Origin: Ditylenchus dipsaci
Taxonomy: Eukaryota > Nematoda > Chromadorea > Rhabditida > Anguinidae
NCBI GenBank assembly: GCA_004194705.1
Contig: SADC01000871.1
Location: forward strand, 1-64,000
DNA length: 64,000 nt
Direction: 5' to 3'
Shown here: positions 13,777 through 25,074 of the stretch, piece after piece
Numbering within the stretch: the first letter of the stretch is position 1
How the letters are laid out: every line of letters begins with the position of its first letter
Translations under genes and position numbers: made by a program
The notes under the pieces: generated by a model
Seen by the model: the letters and a program-made list of their open reading frames with translations, nothing else
Databases searched by the model: none
Told to the model about the DNA's origin: nothing

Positions 13777-15958
13777 TATATCAACAATCTCTTTTTATTT
13801 TATTACCACAAATATATACGAAATGATAATAAATACTTTGAATTGTTACTTATGTACATATACAGGCTCCAGCATTGTAAACAAAGCAATGAATTTTAAC
13901 CACAACCGTTAAATTTTGAAGTTTTTGGCGCCATTTCGAGACATTTAAAAAATCAAAGGTGCCATTTAAAAAATAGCGCCATCTCGGATTTAACTCATTC
14001 CAGTCAGAAAAGGCACTACCTTTCGCTGCCCACCTTTTCGCCGAGACCTTTTTCGAAACGGTATATTAGGTGGTAGTAATTCAGTTTTATCAATCCTTCT
14101 TCCCTTGTTGGTCAAAAAAATGATTTTTTATTTTCAGCCAAAAAAAAGTTATTTTGTTACATTTTTCATAGGATGGGTGTAAACAACCCACCTTTTTTAT
14201 CTTAAATCTCCTGCTTAATTTCAAAATTGAATTTTCTAATTTTTTTAATTTTTACAATATCATGTAGCCTTGGATCTTCGCTTTCTAAAAAGCTAGAAAT
14301 TTAAATTGTAAAATATACAAAATGAAGAAATTGAGTATTTGATTGGACGGAACTGAACCGAAAACTTACTTTCTACTAGTACACAAACCTCCTTATTTTT
14401 AAAATTATACACTTAAATGTTATAGCTTATTAGAAAGCTAAGATTCAGGGCTACATGATGGTATAAATGGTTTTAAAAAATAATGTTAAAATAAAGGAGA
14501 TAATTTGATTTTAAAAATTAAGCGCGAGATTTAAAACAAAAAGGCGGGAAATTTAAGAAAATAGGCGGGAGTTATCAATTTCATCCTTTTTCATATCTCT
14601 TTGTTTCATCCTCGTCTTTCCCGTGTTATTTGTTTTTTTACAAAAATTTGCGTTTGGCACTTTTGTGTCATTTTGTTTAATTCGCGCTTTTTGTATTTGA
14701 TTTCTCTTCGACTATGCCTTCGATTATTCTAAAGTTTGGGCGAACACTTAGGTGCAGGTTAGGAGCAGCAAATTTTAGGACTAAGGTTGTCGAGGCCTTG
14801 ACTCGAGGACTTGAATGGACTCGAAAATTTTCGAGACCACGACTGGTCTCGAGACTGGTCCCACGCTGCGAAAAAACAAAAAGCACTAATTTGAACAAAT
14901 ATCACGAAAATAGCCAAATATCTACCCACCGATAAAATTCAGTAATCTGCTTTTAAATGACAAGCCCTGTTATTTTCAAAATTAGTGAATTAGGGAGTCA
15001 AATGAGTGGAAAGTGAATTAGCTGTGATGGTTATTATGAGATGATGATGATGAGTTTAGAAGAAAGGCTGGCAAAAATAATCTTATTACCCTCTCCCGCC
15101 CATCCATTATGAAATTCCGGAGTAGTAGAAGTAGTGCTCAACAACCCAAATGATATAATAAGGCTGTGCTGCCTGGCTGAAACTTCTTTTCTAATTTAGC
15201 TCAACTAACCAAAATTAAGTGGCCAAAAAAAAATTTGAGAAATGTTTTTGGGGTAAAATTAGCTATATTAACATATTAACATATATTTGTTGCGTTTGCC
15301 ACGGTCAGGGATTATATAAGGTCGCTTAAAAAGTTCGTGCGTTTTTTACTTTTTTGTGTTTTTATATAATTCGTTTGTAGATTCAGGCTCTGCCCGTTGC
15401 AAAAAAAATGTTCTGTGCCTGGAAAAAATATTCTGTATCTAGAAAAAATGTTTTGTGGCTGAAAAAACGGGATGAAACTTAAAATTTTCCGACCAACTTC
15501 TTTTAATTGCTTTTAAAACATATTTATAATGATTTTTTTTAAGTTTTCAGCTACCACAGATAATCTCTTATCCACTTCCGAATTCTTCATCGACCTCTAA
15601 ATAAATTAGAGATACAAAATACCATAAACAGGAAGGATAAGAACCTAAAAGAAAAAGCTCATTAAAAGTGTCATAATTGTTCACCATATTAGGGGTGAAG
15701 GGCAGCATGGCCTGCTCTAAACAAAAAAGGTTATCAAGGCCGTTTGTGTCTATCCAGTAACAACAATAGACCCAAATCTGCTTTCCCAATTACGCAATTG
15801 TGTTTATTTAAACAGGCAAATTGGAGGACAAAAGATGAATACAAAATCCCAGCGGTTTCTCTTCAAAAATCCAGTGGCGATCAAGAAAAATAAAACAATG
15901 ATGTCATTTTCTTATCAAATTACATGTATATTGCCTAATTGCAACATCGCAATATTTA
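13777..15958. other. Intergenic region downstream of bsx
   Basis: 14190-14590 is a weak palindrome built around a repeated pair of GTAGCC/GGCTAC motifs about 190 bp apart. 14760-14870 has GACTCGAGNAC words similar to other foldback arms. 14940-15190 is non-repetitive with GATGATGATGATG and several AATTAG/TAATTT cores; it could be regulatory but nothing proves it. No coding sequence recognised. Confidence 0.4.
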
Positions 15959-16734
15959 TTAGGTTGGTGCATAAGTTTTAAACCATACAAAAGACTTTTT
16001 TGCAAAACGAAAATTTCTCTTATAACAAAATCCAAACAATAGGTTTTGTAGCCCTGGATCTCCTCTTTCATATGGCATATTTAACTTAGCTTGATTATTC
16101 TGGATAACTCACCATTTGGGTCCAAACACTTGTCTGGTCATTTTGAGAAGGTTACCCGCGTTTTCATCACTTTAACTGGTCAAATGTTTTGTTGAATTTT
16201 GAGCGTCACGACAAAATTTTATCACCATGTTGTAGCGCAGCTCAAGAGCTACAAAACCCATATTACAGAATGATTTTTGAAAATCTGAGTATTGAGATAT
16301 GGCCTTTTGGAAAAAATCATTTTCTTGAAAAAATGACGAAAACGCATTTTTTGCCAATTTTTCTGATTTTGGTCATTTTTTCAAGAAATTGATTTTTCCA
16401 AAAGGCCATATCTCAACAATCAAATTTTCAAAAATTATTCTGTAATATGGGGTTTGTAGCTCTTGAGCTGCGCTACAACATGGTGATAAAATTTTGTCAT
16501 GACGCTCGAAATTCAATAAAAGTTTGATCACTAAAGGTGATGAAAACGCTGGTAAATTTCTTAAAATAACCTCACAAGTGTTTGAAGCCAAACGGTTACT
16601 TATCCAAAATAATCAAGCTAAGTTAAATATACCATTAGAAAGAGAAAGATTAAGGCTACAAAATGAGTGGTTGAACATGCTTTTGTGAAATAATAATAGT
16701 GGATATATGGTTTAAAACTTATGCACCAACCTAA
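15959..16734. mobile_element. Mariner-type palindromic MITE, TA target duplication
   Basis: The ends TTAGGTTGGTGCATAAGTTT and the inverted AAACTTATGCACCAACCTAA are flanked by TA (15957-15958 and 16735-16736). This terminal sequence is that of irritans-group mariner transposons. The interior is one long inverted repeat (TATGGCCTTTTGGAAAAA… returns near 16395). No transposase is present. A decayed half copy is at 4855-5290. Confidence 0.92.
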
Positions 16735-16974
16735 TAGTTGCTGCAGCACCAGCAGACACGTAATCCAACCATAGACTTCCACAAATCATTTTGTTAGATT
16801 ACTGCACGGTAAATTTACCCAAAATCCTAATTTGGTGCAATTCCCGATTATTATACAGTGCTCGGTGATGGCGAATTCGCCGGTATATTCGCCTAATTTT
16901 GTTTCGCCGGCGAGTCTGCTAACCCTATACTAATGTCAAAACTGCGAAATCTAACCTGACTAGTGCCAAATTTA

Positions 16975-18015
16975 TTTGAAATATGTGGCCGATCCCGTCG
17001 GGATCCCGATTCCGCCCGACCTGATTTTGGTCTAAAATCCCGTCCCAAATCCCGCCCGATCAGTTCCCAGAATCCCGATCCCGAAATTCGTTGAATCCCG
17101 AGCTCCAATTTCGTTCCAAAGAACACCACTTTTGCTCTAAAAAACCATCAATTTTTAGTTATTTTCACTATTTTTTGATTTTTTTCCTAAAAATCTAAAT
17201 TTTGTATTTAAATTTCTTTGATTATTAATGATTTTTTTAAGGGGGAGAAAAGACCACCAATTCTATTAAACAAAATAATTGTTTTTGATTACCGATTTGC
17301 ATGAAATTATTATAAACTTATTGTATAAAATTATTCAGCGCAGGGTACTTATCTAAAATTAGCATGTCAAAAAATTCTTTTTCGAATTGAACTGATACCC
17401 GCCTTTCACAATATTCCCATCGGACGTGAGCAAGCTCCTTCAATCTTTTTTTCATTAAAAGTTCAGAAAAATAAATAAAACAGGTCAAAAAATAGAAAGT
17501 AGCGAATTACACAGATTAGGCAGTACAGTCAAATCTCGATCTAACGACCCCCACCTCAAGTTTGTTCCCACCTAGGATCCGACACTTTTTATCCCCATTT
17601 TTAAAATATTTTATCGATTTTGCTTTGACAGTCTGGTCACAAATATCGTAAGAGTTCCGGTTTGCCAATCGCTTTTCAACAACCTAGAGTATTTGCTTTT
17701 AAAAAGTCAAAACCTCGATTTAAGAACCCCCTTTTTCGATTTAAGGACCCCCCTTTAGAAATTAGGGGGTCGTTAAATCGAGGTTTGACTGTACTTTTAA
17801 ATAGATATCTGTTTACATTGGACATATTTGGTGTTTAAAATACCCAATAGTTTCAAAATATAGCGAAAATATGTGAATTTTTCCTGTTCTTTTCTTTACT
17901 TTAAAAATCCCGTAATTTGTTCGGGATCCCGACGGGATCCCGAATTTTATTTCCAAAATCCCGATCCCGAAATATTTTTGGCCGAAAATCCCGTCCCGAA
18001 ATCCCGCCCGAACCG
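16975..18015. repeat. GGGATCCCGATCCCG-word repeats flanking a pogo MITE
   Basis: Words such as AATCCCGATCCCGAAAT and AATCCCGTCCCGAAATCCCG fill 16975-17110 and 17895-18015. They are separated by AT-rich sequence and the MITE at 17526. Each word is self-complementary. They share the architecture of other arm words here, but I found no target duplication. Confidence 0.55.
17526..17791. mobile_element. Pogo/Tigger-type MITE, 266 bp
   Basis: CAGTCAAATCTCGATCTAAC and inverted CAGTCAAACCTCGATTTAAC ends have TA on each side (17524-17525 and 17792-17793). The interior matches the copy at 3833 (GACAGTCTGGTC, AAATATCGTAAG). Confidence 0.9.
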
Positions 18016-18044
18016 GTTTCATCACCTCTAAAAATCAGCCAAAT

Positions 18045-18180
18045 TCTTGGCACAGAATGTATTTGGCGCTTTTTGAATTGGCACAATTTGAAATGGCACA
18101 AACTGAAAGGAAAAAACTAAATTTGCACAAACTGAAATGGCACAAATTGAATTTTCACAGCTCGAAATGGCACATCTTTC
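18045..18180. repeat. Solo arm of the GGCACAAATTGAAAT family
   Basis: Repeats of GCACAAATTGAAATG end in GGCACATCTTTCTCCTTCCC. The same word and tip occur at 60480-60640, and a one-letter variant word (GGCGCAAATT) with a matching tip makes up the element at 35170. No second arm is visible nearby. Confidence 0.65.
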
Positions 18181-18525
18181 TCCTTCCCGATTCATTTTGT
18201 ACAGTTTTTCGCTAAAGGTAATCTTACCAAGGAACTTCAAGTAGTGTTATTTTCAAAGACCTCATTGAGAGATTTTTTTGAAGATTCTTGTAGAGCACTC
18301 CGAAGTTATATAACAAAGTGCTGCCGCTATTTCCAAGTTCCTTGAAAAATGGGAGAGAACGGGGCAACCAAAATTGCCGGAAAACCATGATACGGGTATC
18401 ATGGTTTTTAGTCTACCTTTGAAGGATGACAGACTTTAGGGGGCATTTTGACTAGAAAATGGGATTTTGCAACCTTAATTTAATTTTTTTAGCCTCATAA
18501 TTTTTTTTACACCAATCGATATTAC

Positions 18526-19528
18526 TAGGGTTGTCGAGCGCTCGAAATTTTCGAGTCGAGCGCTCGATTCGATATTCGAAATTCGAAATTTTCGAGTCGA
18601 GAGCTCGATTCGATATTCGAAATTCGAAATTTTCGAGTCGAGCGCTCGATTCGATATTCGAAATTCGAAATTTTCGAGTCGAGCGCTCGATTCGATATTC
18701 GAAATTCGAAATTTTCGAGTCGAGCGCTCGATTCGACATTCGAAATTCGAAATTTTCGAGCGCTCGATTCGAAATCGAAAATTTTCAGCGGCTTCGCCGC
18801 CTCATTAATGGATTTTTTAGAAACAAATTAATCGAAACCATGTTAATCGACCACACACGACCGCTTTACCACACCAAACGAATAAGCGGCCGAAAAAACT
18901 ACCATTCTTTGTCCATAGTTGTGCTTGATCAAACGGCGCAGATCGGAGACTCTGAGATCGCAAAAAGCACCGCTCTGGCTTTTTTCGCCTCAGAAGGTCC
19001 CAATTTTTTGTTCACTAACTTTTCCTTGGGCCTTGCCGATTTCAGGTGACCCGAAAGATAAGTTGTTGATCTACTCTTTGGCAGTCTAAGCTCTTCCCCA
19101 CAAGTGAAAATAGTCTTCCCACCGACTTTCTTAAACGATTTCCAAACTTCGCTTGGCATTTTTCTAAAACAAGAAAAATTCACCATTACATTCTTTTGTG
19201 TGCTGCAAGTTCCGAACTATATCTCGAAAATAAGCGCTCCAAATTCGAAAGCATAATTCGAAATTTATTTTCGAGCGCTCGAAATTCGAAAGCATAATTC
19301 GAAATTTTTTTTCGAGCGCTCGAAATTCGAAAGCATAATTCGAAATTTTTTTTCGAGCGCTCGAAATTCGAAAGCATAATTCGAATTTTTTTTCGAGCGC
19401 TCGAAATTCGAAAGCCTAATTCGAAATTTTTTTCGAGCGCTCGAAATTCGAAATTTCCGCTCGAAATTCGAAAATTTCGAACTTTCGAGCGAAAAGTTCG
19501 AAATCGAGCGCTCGATTCGACAACCCTA
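18526..19528. mobile_element. hAT-type foldback, arm word GAGCGCTC, 8-bp target duplication
   Basis: GATATTAC at 18518-18525 is repeated exactly at 19529-19536. The ends are TAGGGTTGTCGAGCGCTCG and its complement. Arms at 18530-18780 and 19215-19520 are arrays of TCGAGCGCTCGAAATTCGAA. The 400-bp interior has no recognisable transposase. A TAGGG tip and 8-bp duplication fit the hAT superfamily. Siblings with other arm words are at 34513, 44308 and 63826. Confidence 0.9.
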
Positions 19529-19740
19529 GATATTACCATTAATCCACCCGACATAAACACATCAGATAAAAAATTTGAAATATTCTTTTCGCAAAAATCG
19601 CCCTGGTCCAATTCAGGGGCGTCCTGGTAGTTTTCGGATCTGATTCAGAACTTACGTTTTTGTCGGTGCTATAGTGAACATGGACAGTGGACATACTCGA
19701 AATGAGAAAGAAAGCAGAGCTAAATTTTAAATGGTGTACG

Positions 19741-20745
19741 GCCAGTTCGAAACGGTGTCAGTTCGAAACGGTTTTTCGAAAAAATCTTTATAATCAATAT
19801 TTTCCTTTTGTCATGATTCAACGCTCAAGTAAACAGATCTAACCAAACCAACCAATTTGTGCAACCACCAACTTTATTGAAACAAACTCATAACAACTCA
19901 AACGACAAACAAAGGTTAGCAGCATAACACACTTTTTTAAAGGGCCATTGCCACCTGTTTTGAATTGTCCCCGCCAATTCAAATTTTTTCGCCTGATCAA
20001 TGAACTTCTGTACGGATTTTTCAACTTGGTTTCTAACAAAACAAGGCCTAGAATTTAATTTTAGGTATAGTTTTGTTAGAAACCAAGTTGAAAAATTCCG
20101 CACAGAAGTTCAGTGATTAGGAATTTTTTTTGAATTGGCGGGGGACAACCGTTGTCAGAGACGGCAATGGCCCTTTAAATAATTTCCTTCATCTCGAATT
20201 TTGCCACATCAAAATGCTCTTTTGGAAACCCTTGAAAACGAATGAACCCACCCGAGTTGCAAAAACTTTCTAGTGTATTCATACACCCCATCAGGTGAAT
20301 GGTTATGGGTGCCTTCAGTGGTATCCACCAGTAGAGTAGCGAGAGTGGAGTGATGGCCCTTCGGTAGATTTAACCCAGATTACTCCTTCAGTGGTCCCCC
20401 CCCCAGTAGAGTAGGAATAGTGTAATGATGCCTGTACGGCAGTTGGGCCTGATTAGTGTCTTCAGTGGTATCGCCCCAGTAGAGTCGAGGGTGTGAAGTA
20501 ATGACCTTCGGTAGAGTTAATTTCGGTAGAGTTGAACCACTGTTTTCAGTGGTTTGAAAACTACAACGAGCAGATAAGCAGACAACGAGCAGATATGAGA
20601 GCGCGAGTACAAGAGACAGAAAACAGCATGAAAGGTATGCAATTAAGGGAAATATGTTTCTGGCGGGACTAAGACACTGTTTCTCAAAAACCGTTTCGAA
20701 CTGACCGTTTCGAACTGACACCGTTTCGAACTGGCCCCTCCCATT
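19741..20745. mobile_element. Foldback with CAGTTCGAAACGGT arms
   Basis: The left arm (19741-19775) is GGCCAGTTCGAAACGGTGTC plus one more repeat; the right arm (20690-20740) is the inverted equivalent. The interior holds an AAAGGGCCATTGCC-type palindromic MITE (about 19905-20178) and a 60-bp tandem repeat at 20300-20560 (CAGTGGTATCNCCCCAGTAG, CCTTCGGTAGA…). No target duplication was confirmed. Confidence 0.7.
19905..20178. mobile_element. Palindromic MITE, AAAGGGCCATTGCC family
   Basis: AAAGGGCCATTGCC on the left is inverted at GGCAATGGCCCTTTAAA on the right. Internal markers are GAATTGNCCCCGCCAATTC and TTTGTTAGAAACCAAGTTG. Relatives are at 28235-28472, 31203-32312 (ends only), 41652-41890 and 42055-42205. 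Confidence 0.8.
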
Positions 20746-20928
20746 TTAAATATAGGCTTTTATATGTTTATCCCTAAGAAATTTGCGAAAAAAAAAACAA
20801 AAATTCTCAAAAAATCAGAAAATTTCTGAAAGCCTCGAAATTTTTTCGCAAATTTTTGACTATTTCGCAAATATTACAGTTCATGTCCTTCAAAGGCACG
20901 ATGAATTTCTAGCAAGATATTTATGGGG

Positions 20929-21600
20929 ACCGGCCAGTTAGCGATACGGTCAGTTAGCGATGGCCAGTTAGCGATGCTTTTTTTCAAATTTTGATATTTT
21001 TTTGCCATAAAGTACTCTTTTGTGGAAAACAGCGAATTTACCAATCGTTTCCGGTAAATTGAAAAAAAATTTTTCAAACCACAGGGGGGGGGGGGGGGTT
21101 ATCATGGATTTTAGTCAAAATTTAAAAAATTTGAATTCGCGCCTAGAAAAATTGAGTAAATCGCGCCTTTTGAATTTTGAAGGGATTAAGGGCTGTATAG
21201 GGAGGGGAAGGGAATAAAAGGGGGCCACTAATGACTCAGGCCCACTAACAAGAAGATGTTGAACATAGTTTTGTATACTGGGGCCTACCGCATAAATAAA
21301 CTCTGGTATGCATGCTTTTTCATGCATCCAGAGTCTTTTTCGAGTGATTTGTGTCTAAAGTATGTGTGTGTGCGCATCTCAACTCCAAGCCCCCAAGCCC
21401 CCTGCGCCCCTTTTATTCCCTTCCTCTCCCTATACAGCCTTAATCCCTTCAAAATTCAAAAGGCGCGAATTCAAATTTTTCAGATTTTGACTAAAATCCA
21501 TGATACCCCCTGTGGTTTGAAAAAAAATTTTTCTTTTACCGGAAACGATTGGTAAATTCGCGCCTAAATCGGGGTCGAGAAACACGAATATGCAATCGGT
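20929..21600. repeat. GGCCAGTTAGCGAT words followed by a Z-core palindrome
   Basis: 20929-20975 has three copies of GGCCAGTTAGCGAT. It shares the GGCCAGTT tip of the neighbouring foldback but has a different word body. 21016-21560 is a palindrome (Z core): TTTACCAATCGTTTCCGG at the left returns inverted near 21540. A poly-G run sits at 21086. Markers are GGTATGCATGC, GGGAGGGGAAGGGAATA and AACTCCAAGCCCCC. Other Z cores are at 22730, 37790, 47700 and 49340. Confidence 0.7.
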
Positions 21601-21639
21601 TTTTCAAAATTGTCATCAAAAGTGGGTCAGCCGTGGGGG

Positions 21640-22480
21640 TGTGTCAAGTAAAGTGTTACCAAATATTTGACCGACATCTTCGAAGTAGGAGATAAACTTA
21701 TTCTCTGCTGAGCCGATTGGGAATGCATTACTGCCATCAGGATAACGTGCACACTGTGTAAGTGTTGCTTTAAAGCCATCGTAACATCATCATGAGGAAC
21801 GTAAGCTAAATGAAACGTTTCGCGTGTCAAAAATACCGTGAAAAGTACAAATTTAGCCTACCTAATGACTTCAGCGCGTCAAAGAATACTGTGAATCTAC
21901 CTTCTTGCATGTAAATCTGCACAAGACTTAGCTTTCGGACTCGTCGGTAGAGCGCTCGAGCATAGTGGGCAAAACAGCCATGTCTTTCAGCCACTATATA
22001 CGACTCGAAAAGTTTTTGATAGACTACAAGGAAAAGACTCACAATTGTGTGCATGTTCGAATGCCGAAATTAAAATCCTATCATAGCCCATGTGGGCATG
22101 ACCAACCCTCGCATTTGGAATCAAGTGTTGAACGGCAGATAAGAAGTGATTGTTTGAAGTGAACGTTTAAAGACTTCACCTAGATGTAGCAATAAATATT
22201 TGGAATCTGTCAACTGAAAAAAAATACCTTCAAAAATGGTCAGATAACTACAATTCCATCCTTCATTGTTTTTTGACTAGACAAAGGCTCAACTCGCACC
22301 GGTGGAGCGACTGCTGCCTTTCTTTTCTTTAGACGACCAACTTTTCCACGGATTTCGTATCCTTCGATTTGCTCTTCTTCAAATTGATCTAGCGAGTATC
22401 GATTTCTTCTGGTCTATCTGTCCAGTCGCTGATTTCACCATCCAAGCTAGCTTCGTCGGAACTGCTATAATTGTTTGCAC
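21640..22480 (-). pseudogene. Unrecognised spliced coding region, possibly MULE/FLYWCH-type transposase
   Basis: On minus, about 22270-22440 reads SSSDEASLDGEISDWTDRPE, then SLDQFEEEQIEGYEIRGK and VAPPVRVEPLSSQKTMKDG. About 21640-21810 reads AYVPHDDVTMALK and, after one missing base, ARYPDGSNAFPIGSAENK and YFEDVGQIFGNTLLD. The LAYVPxDDV…YFED pattern resembles the region after the catalytic core of MULE-type transposases found with FLYWCH zinc fingers. That rests on short motifs only. Intron positions between the blocks are unclear. It could instead be an ordinary host gene. Confidence 0.35.
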
Positions 22481-22580
22481 TTATAAGAATTGCCAGCTAA
22501 AATTTAACTCATAAAAATGATTGACAACCGTAAATAAAAGCAGCCAAAATAAGACAAGACCATTTTTAATTAGAATCTTT

Positions 22581-23514
22581 GGCGCTACTGTAATATACCC
22601 CCACCCCCTAAAAGGCTACTGTAATATACCCCCCCCCCAAAATCGACCTACTGTCATATACCCCCCCCCACAAAACCGACTTTTTTAGGGATGGTCAAAA
22701 ACCATTTTTACACAATAATTTCGCCATAAAAGGACCAGAAAAGCAATTTAAATAGGATTGCGGGCTGTATTGGGAGGGGAAGGGAATAATACAGGGCCAC
22801 TTCTCGAGATGGTTGGGATCCTTAGAGTATTTATTCTCTAAGCGTCTAAGGGTGCTTTCAAACCCAGGAACTTGTGGTGCAGGCATAAGTATAAGTACTT
22901 TTCATGGACCAAGCCGATCAGCGGGGTGGACCTCGCGGGTTTACTCATAGGCCTAGCACTTTTTGAGTGCTAGGCTGAATTTTTGGATGCTGGGTCTCTG
23001 GCCCGGCCTTGTAGAACTAGGGGAAATGCTCTTCGGCGAAAAAATAAAGATGTTGAACATGGTTTGGAATACTGGGGCCTACCGCATAAATAACTCTGGT
23101 ATGCATGTTTTTTCATGCATCCAGAGTCACTTTCGAGTGATTGTGTCTAAGGTATGTGGGTGTGCGCATCTCAACTCCAAGCCCCCAAGCCCCTGCGCCC
23201 CGAAGGGGGCGCAGGGGGCTTGAGAGTTAGAGATGCGCGCACGCACTTACCTTAGACATGATTCGAGAAGTACACTTGATCATAAAATGCATATAGAGTC
23301 TATTTTTGCCACGGCCCGAGTTGAAAAACATGGTAAAGCAGCTAAAAAAAAGTGGCCCCTGTATTATTCCCTTCCTCTCCCAATACAGCCCATAATCCCT
23401 TTAAATTGCTTTTCTGGTCCTATTATGGCTAAATTATTGTATGAAAATGGTTTTTGGACACTCCTAAAAAAGTCGATTTTTGGGGGGGGGGGGGGGAATA
23501 TTTACAGTAGCGTC
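22581..23514. mobile_element. Foldback with CTACTGTAATATA-C(n) arms and Z core, 8-bp target duplication
   Basis: GAATCTTT at 22573-22580 is repeated exactly at 23515-23522. The ends are GGCGCTACTGTAATATACCC and inverted GACGCTACTGTAAATATTCC. The left arm has three words, each CTACTGTNATATA followed by a long C run and AAAATCGAC. The right arm has one, with a 14-G run. The core (22730-23420) is the Z palindrome, including the hairpin GCCCCTGCGCCCCGAAGGGG. Confidence 0.88.
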
Positions 23515-23559
23515 GAATCTTTAATTTCGAAACAGTTTTTGCTAATATGAGTTTTATTC

Positions 23560-23800
23560 AGAAAAAATCTTGTCAAGACAAATTATTGTCAGTTTGAATT
23601 TTTGTCAAAATTAATTTTTGTCAGAATTGGTTGATATCAGAAAAATTTAAGTCAGTCTCAGGTGAGCTTTTGTAAATTGCACTCGGTCAATTTTCAAAAC
23701 TACCGCGAAAAAATGGGTCATTTTACAAATCGATAAAAAAAACCTGACTTACAACCTGACTTTTCAACCTGACTTACAACATTCTCTCATTGTAGAACTT
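23560..23800. repeat. TTTTTGTCAAAATTA words and CAACCTGACTT words
   Basis: Short degenerate words (TTTTTGTCA(G/A)AATT, five or so; CAACCTGACTTNCAA, three) of the same style as the foldback arms. No partner arm was identified. Confidence 0.5.
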
Positions 23801-23834
23801 TTTGCGCAAGTTCTTTTTCAGCAAACGACTTTTA

Positions 23835-24330
23835 CTATTCGATAAAGCGAGAAAAATTTCACCAGATAGTGTTTTAAAGTACATTAAAAAGGCAATCTTG
23901 AACTATTAAGTAACAGTTCTAAAAAATATTTTCAAGAACACTTCAACGGAATGCTCCCTCAACGCTAGAGAAACTCGTGATACTGACACCGGATTGTGTT
24001 CAGCGTGGTGGATTTACTTTAAAATGAGCTCTTAAGTTCTGAGACTCGCTGTAAAATTTCAGATTCCGCTCAAGACAACAATTATTCAAATATCGAATTT
24101 TTTCGAAGTTTAAATCTTTTTGTCTTGAGCGGAATCTGAAACTTTACAGCAAGTCTCAGAATTTAAGAGCAGATTTTAAAGTAAATCGACCACGCTGAAC
24201 ACCAATCCGGTGTCAAAATCACGAGTTTCTCTAGCGTTGAGGGAGCATTCCGTTGAAGTGTTCTTGAAAATATTTTTTAGAACTGTTACTTAATAGTTTT
24301 TTCTCGTTATTTTTTCTCGCTTTATCGAAT
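23835..24330. repeat. Long palindrome
   Basis: TTGAACTATTAAGTAACAGT through TGTCTTGAGCGGAATCTGA is an inverted repeat with arms of about 230 bp. The loop contains ATCGAATTTTTTCGAAG. Non-coding. It abuts the Tigger fragment, so it may be part of the same decayed transposon. Confidence 0.85.
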
Positions 24331-24349
24331 TTTTTGATTTTGGTAAACC

Positions 24350-24960
24350 GCCGCTTGGCTGGATCTTTCGGATGGGGAATGCATTAACGATCGAAGGGCA
24401 AAAGAAGGTTGTATTTTGGACCGATCGTTGTTAGGTAAAAGCCTACTCATTTGGGAATTTTTTCGCTGACACATATCCGAAGAAACCAAGAATAAGTTGA
24501 GGAAAATCAACATTCACTCAGCCGTCATCCCAGGAGGATGTACCAGTTCATACAAGTTTGTGATTCTATTTAGATTTGTTTAATCGATCATATTTAAATT
24601 CTTCATTAGGCTCACGATGTGGTGTAGAAACTCCTTTCAAGGTCAAGATTCAAAAGCTGTACAACAACTGGATGCTCAATAATGCTGACAAAGAGTGGAC
24701 TGCCAATGGAAATCCACGACCACAATCAATGAACATCTAGTTGGAGTGAATTCGGGAGGCCTGGGACGCTCTGCCAAGAGAATTGATCACCAAATCGCTT
24801 GAGGGTTAGTTTATTTTGTATTTGAGCACTCTGCGGCGACGAAGACAACGCAATTCACTGCTTCAAGGAGCATGGACCAGTGCCAGAGAGGATGCAAATA
24901 CTGCAAGATGTTCGCTTTTCTGCCATGGATGATCTCTCAGCTACATAAGAAATAGATTAA
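24350..24960 (+). pseudogene. Pogo/Tigger-type transposase remnant (C-terminal region)
   Basis: Reading across frames on plus gives HISEETKNKLRKINIHSAVI and PGGCTSSYKF, then VETPFKVKIQKLYNNWML and NADKEWTANGNPRPQSMN. Next come EWIREAWDALPRELITKSLEG and a tail EDNAIHCFKEHGPVP. These are the AVIPGGxT…KPFK…W…AW…IxKSF motifs of Tigger DDE transposases. Stops (for example after PQSMNI) and frameshifts break it. The upstream DDE aspartates are not legible. It precedes a second copy of the same C-terminus at 25233. Confidence 0.8.
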
Positions 24961-25074
24961 GATCGGGACAAAGAAAACGGCTATCTTTGTGCCCCTTGAT
25001 ATTGAATTTTAAAACTTATTTTTTACTTTTACCATGTTAACTGGTGTTGAAATGTTAAAAATAAAATTAAGATA

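Noticed and set aside
18531..19049. 172-residue open frame
   Set aside because: Repeating SSARFDIRNSKF comes from the hAT foldback arm words; the rest is its unique interior without recognisable domains.
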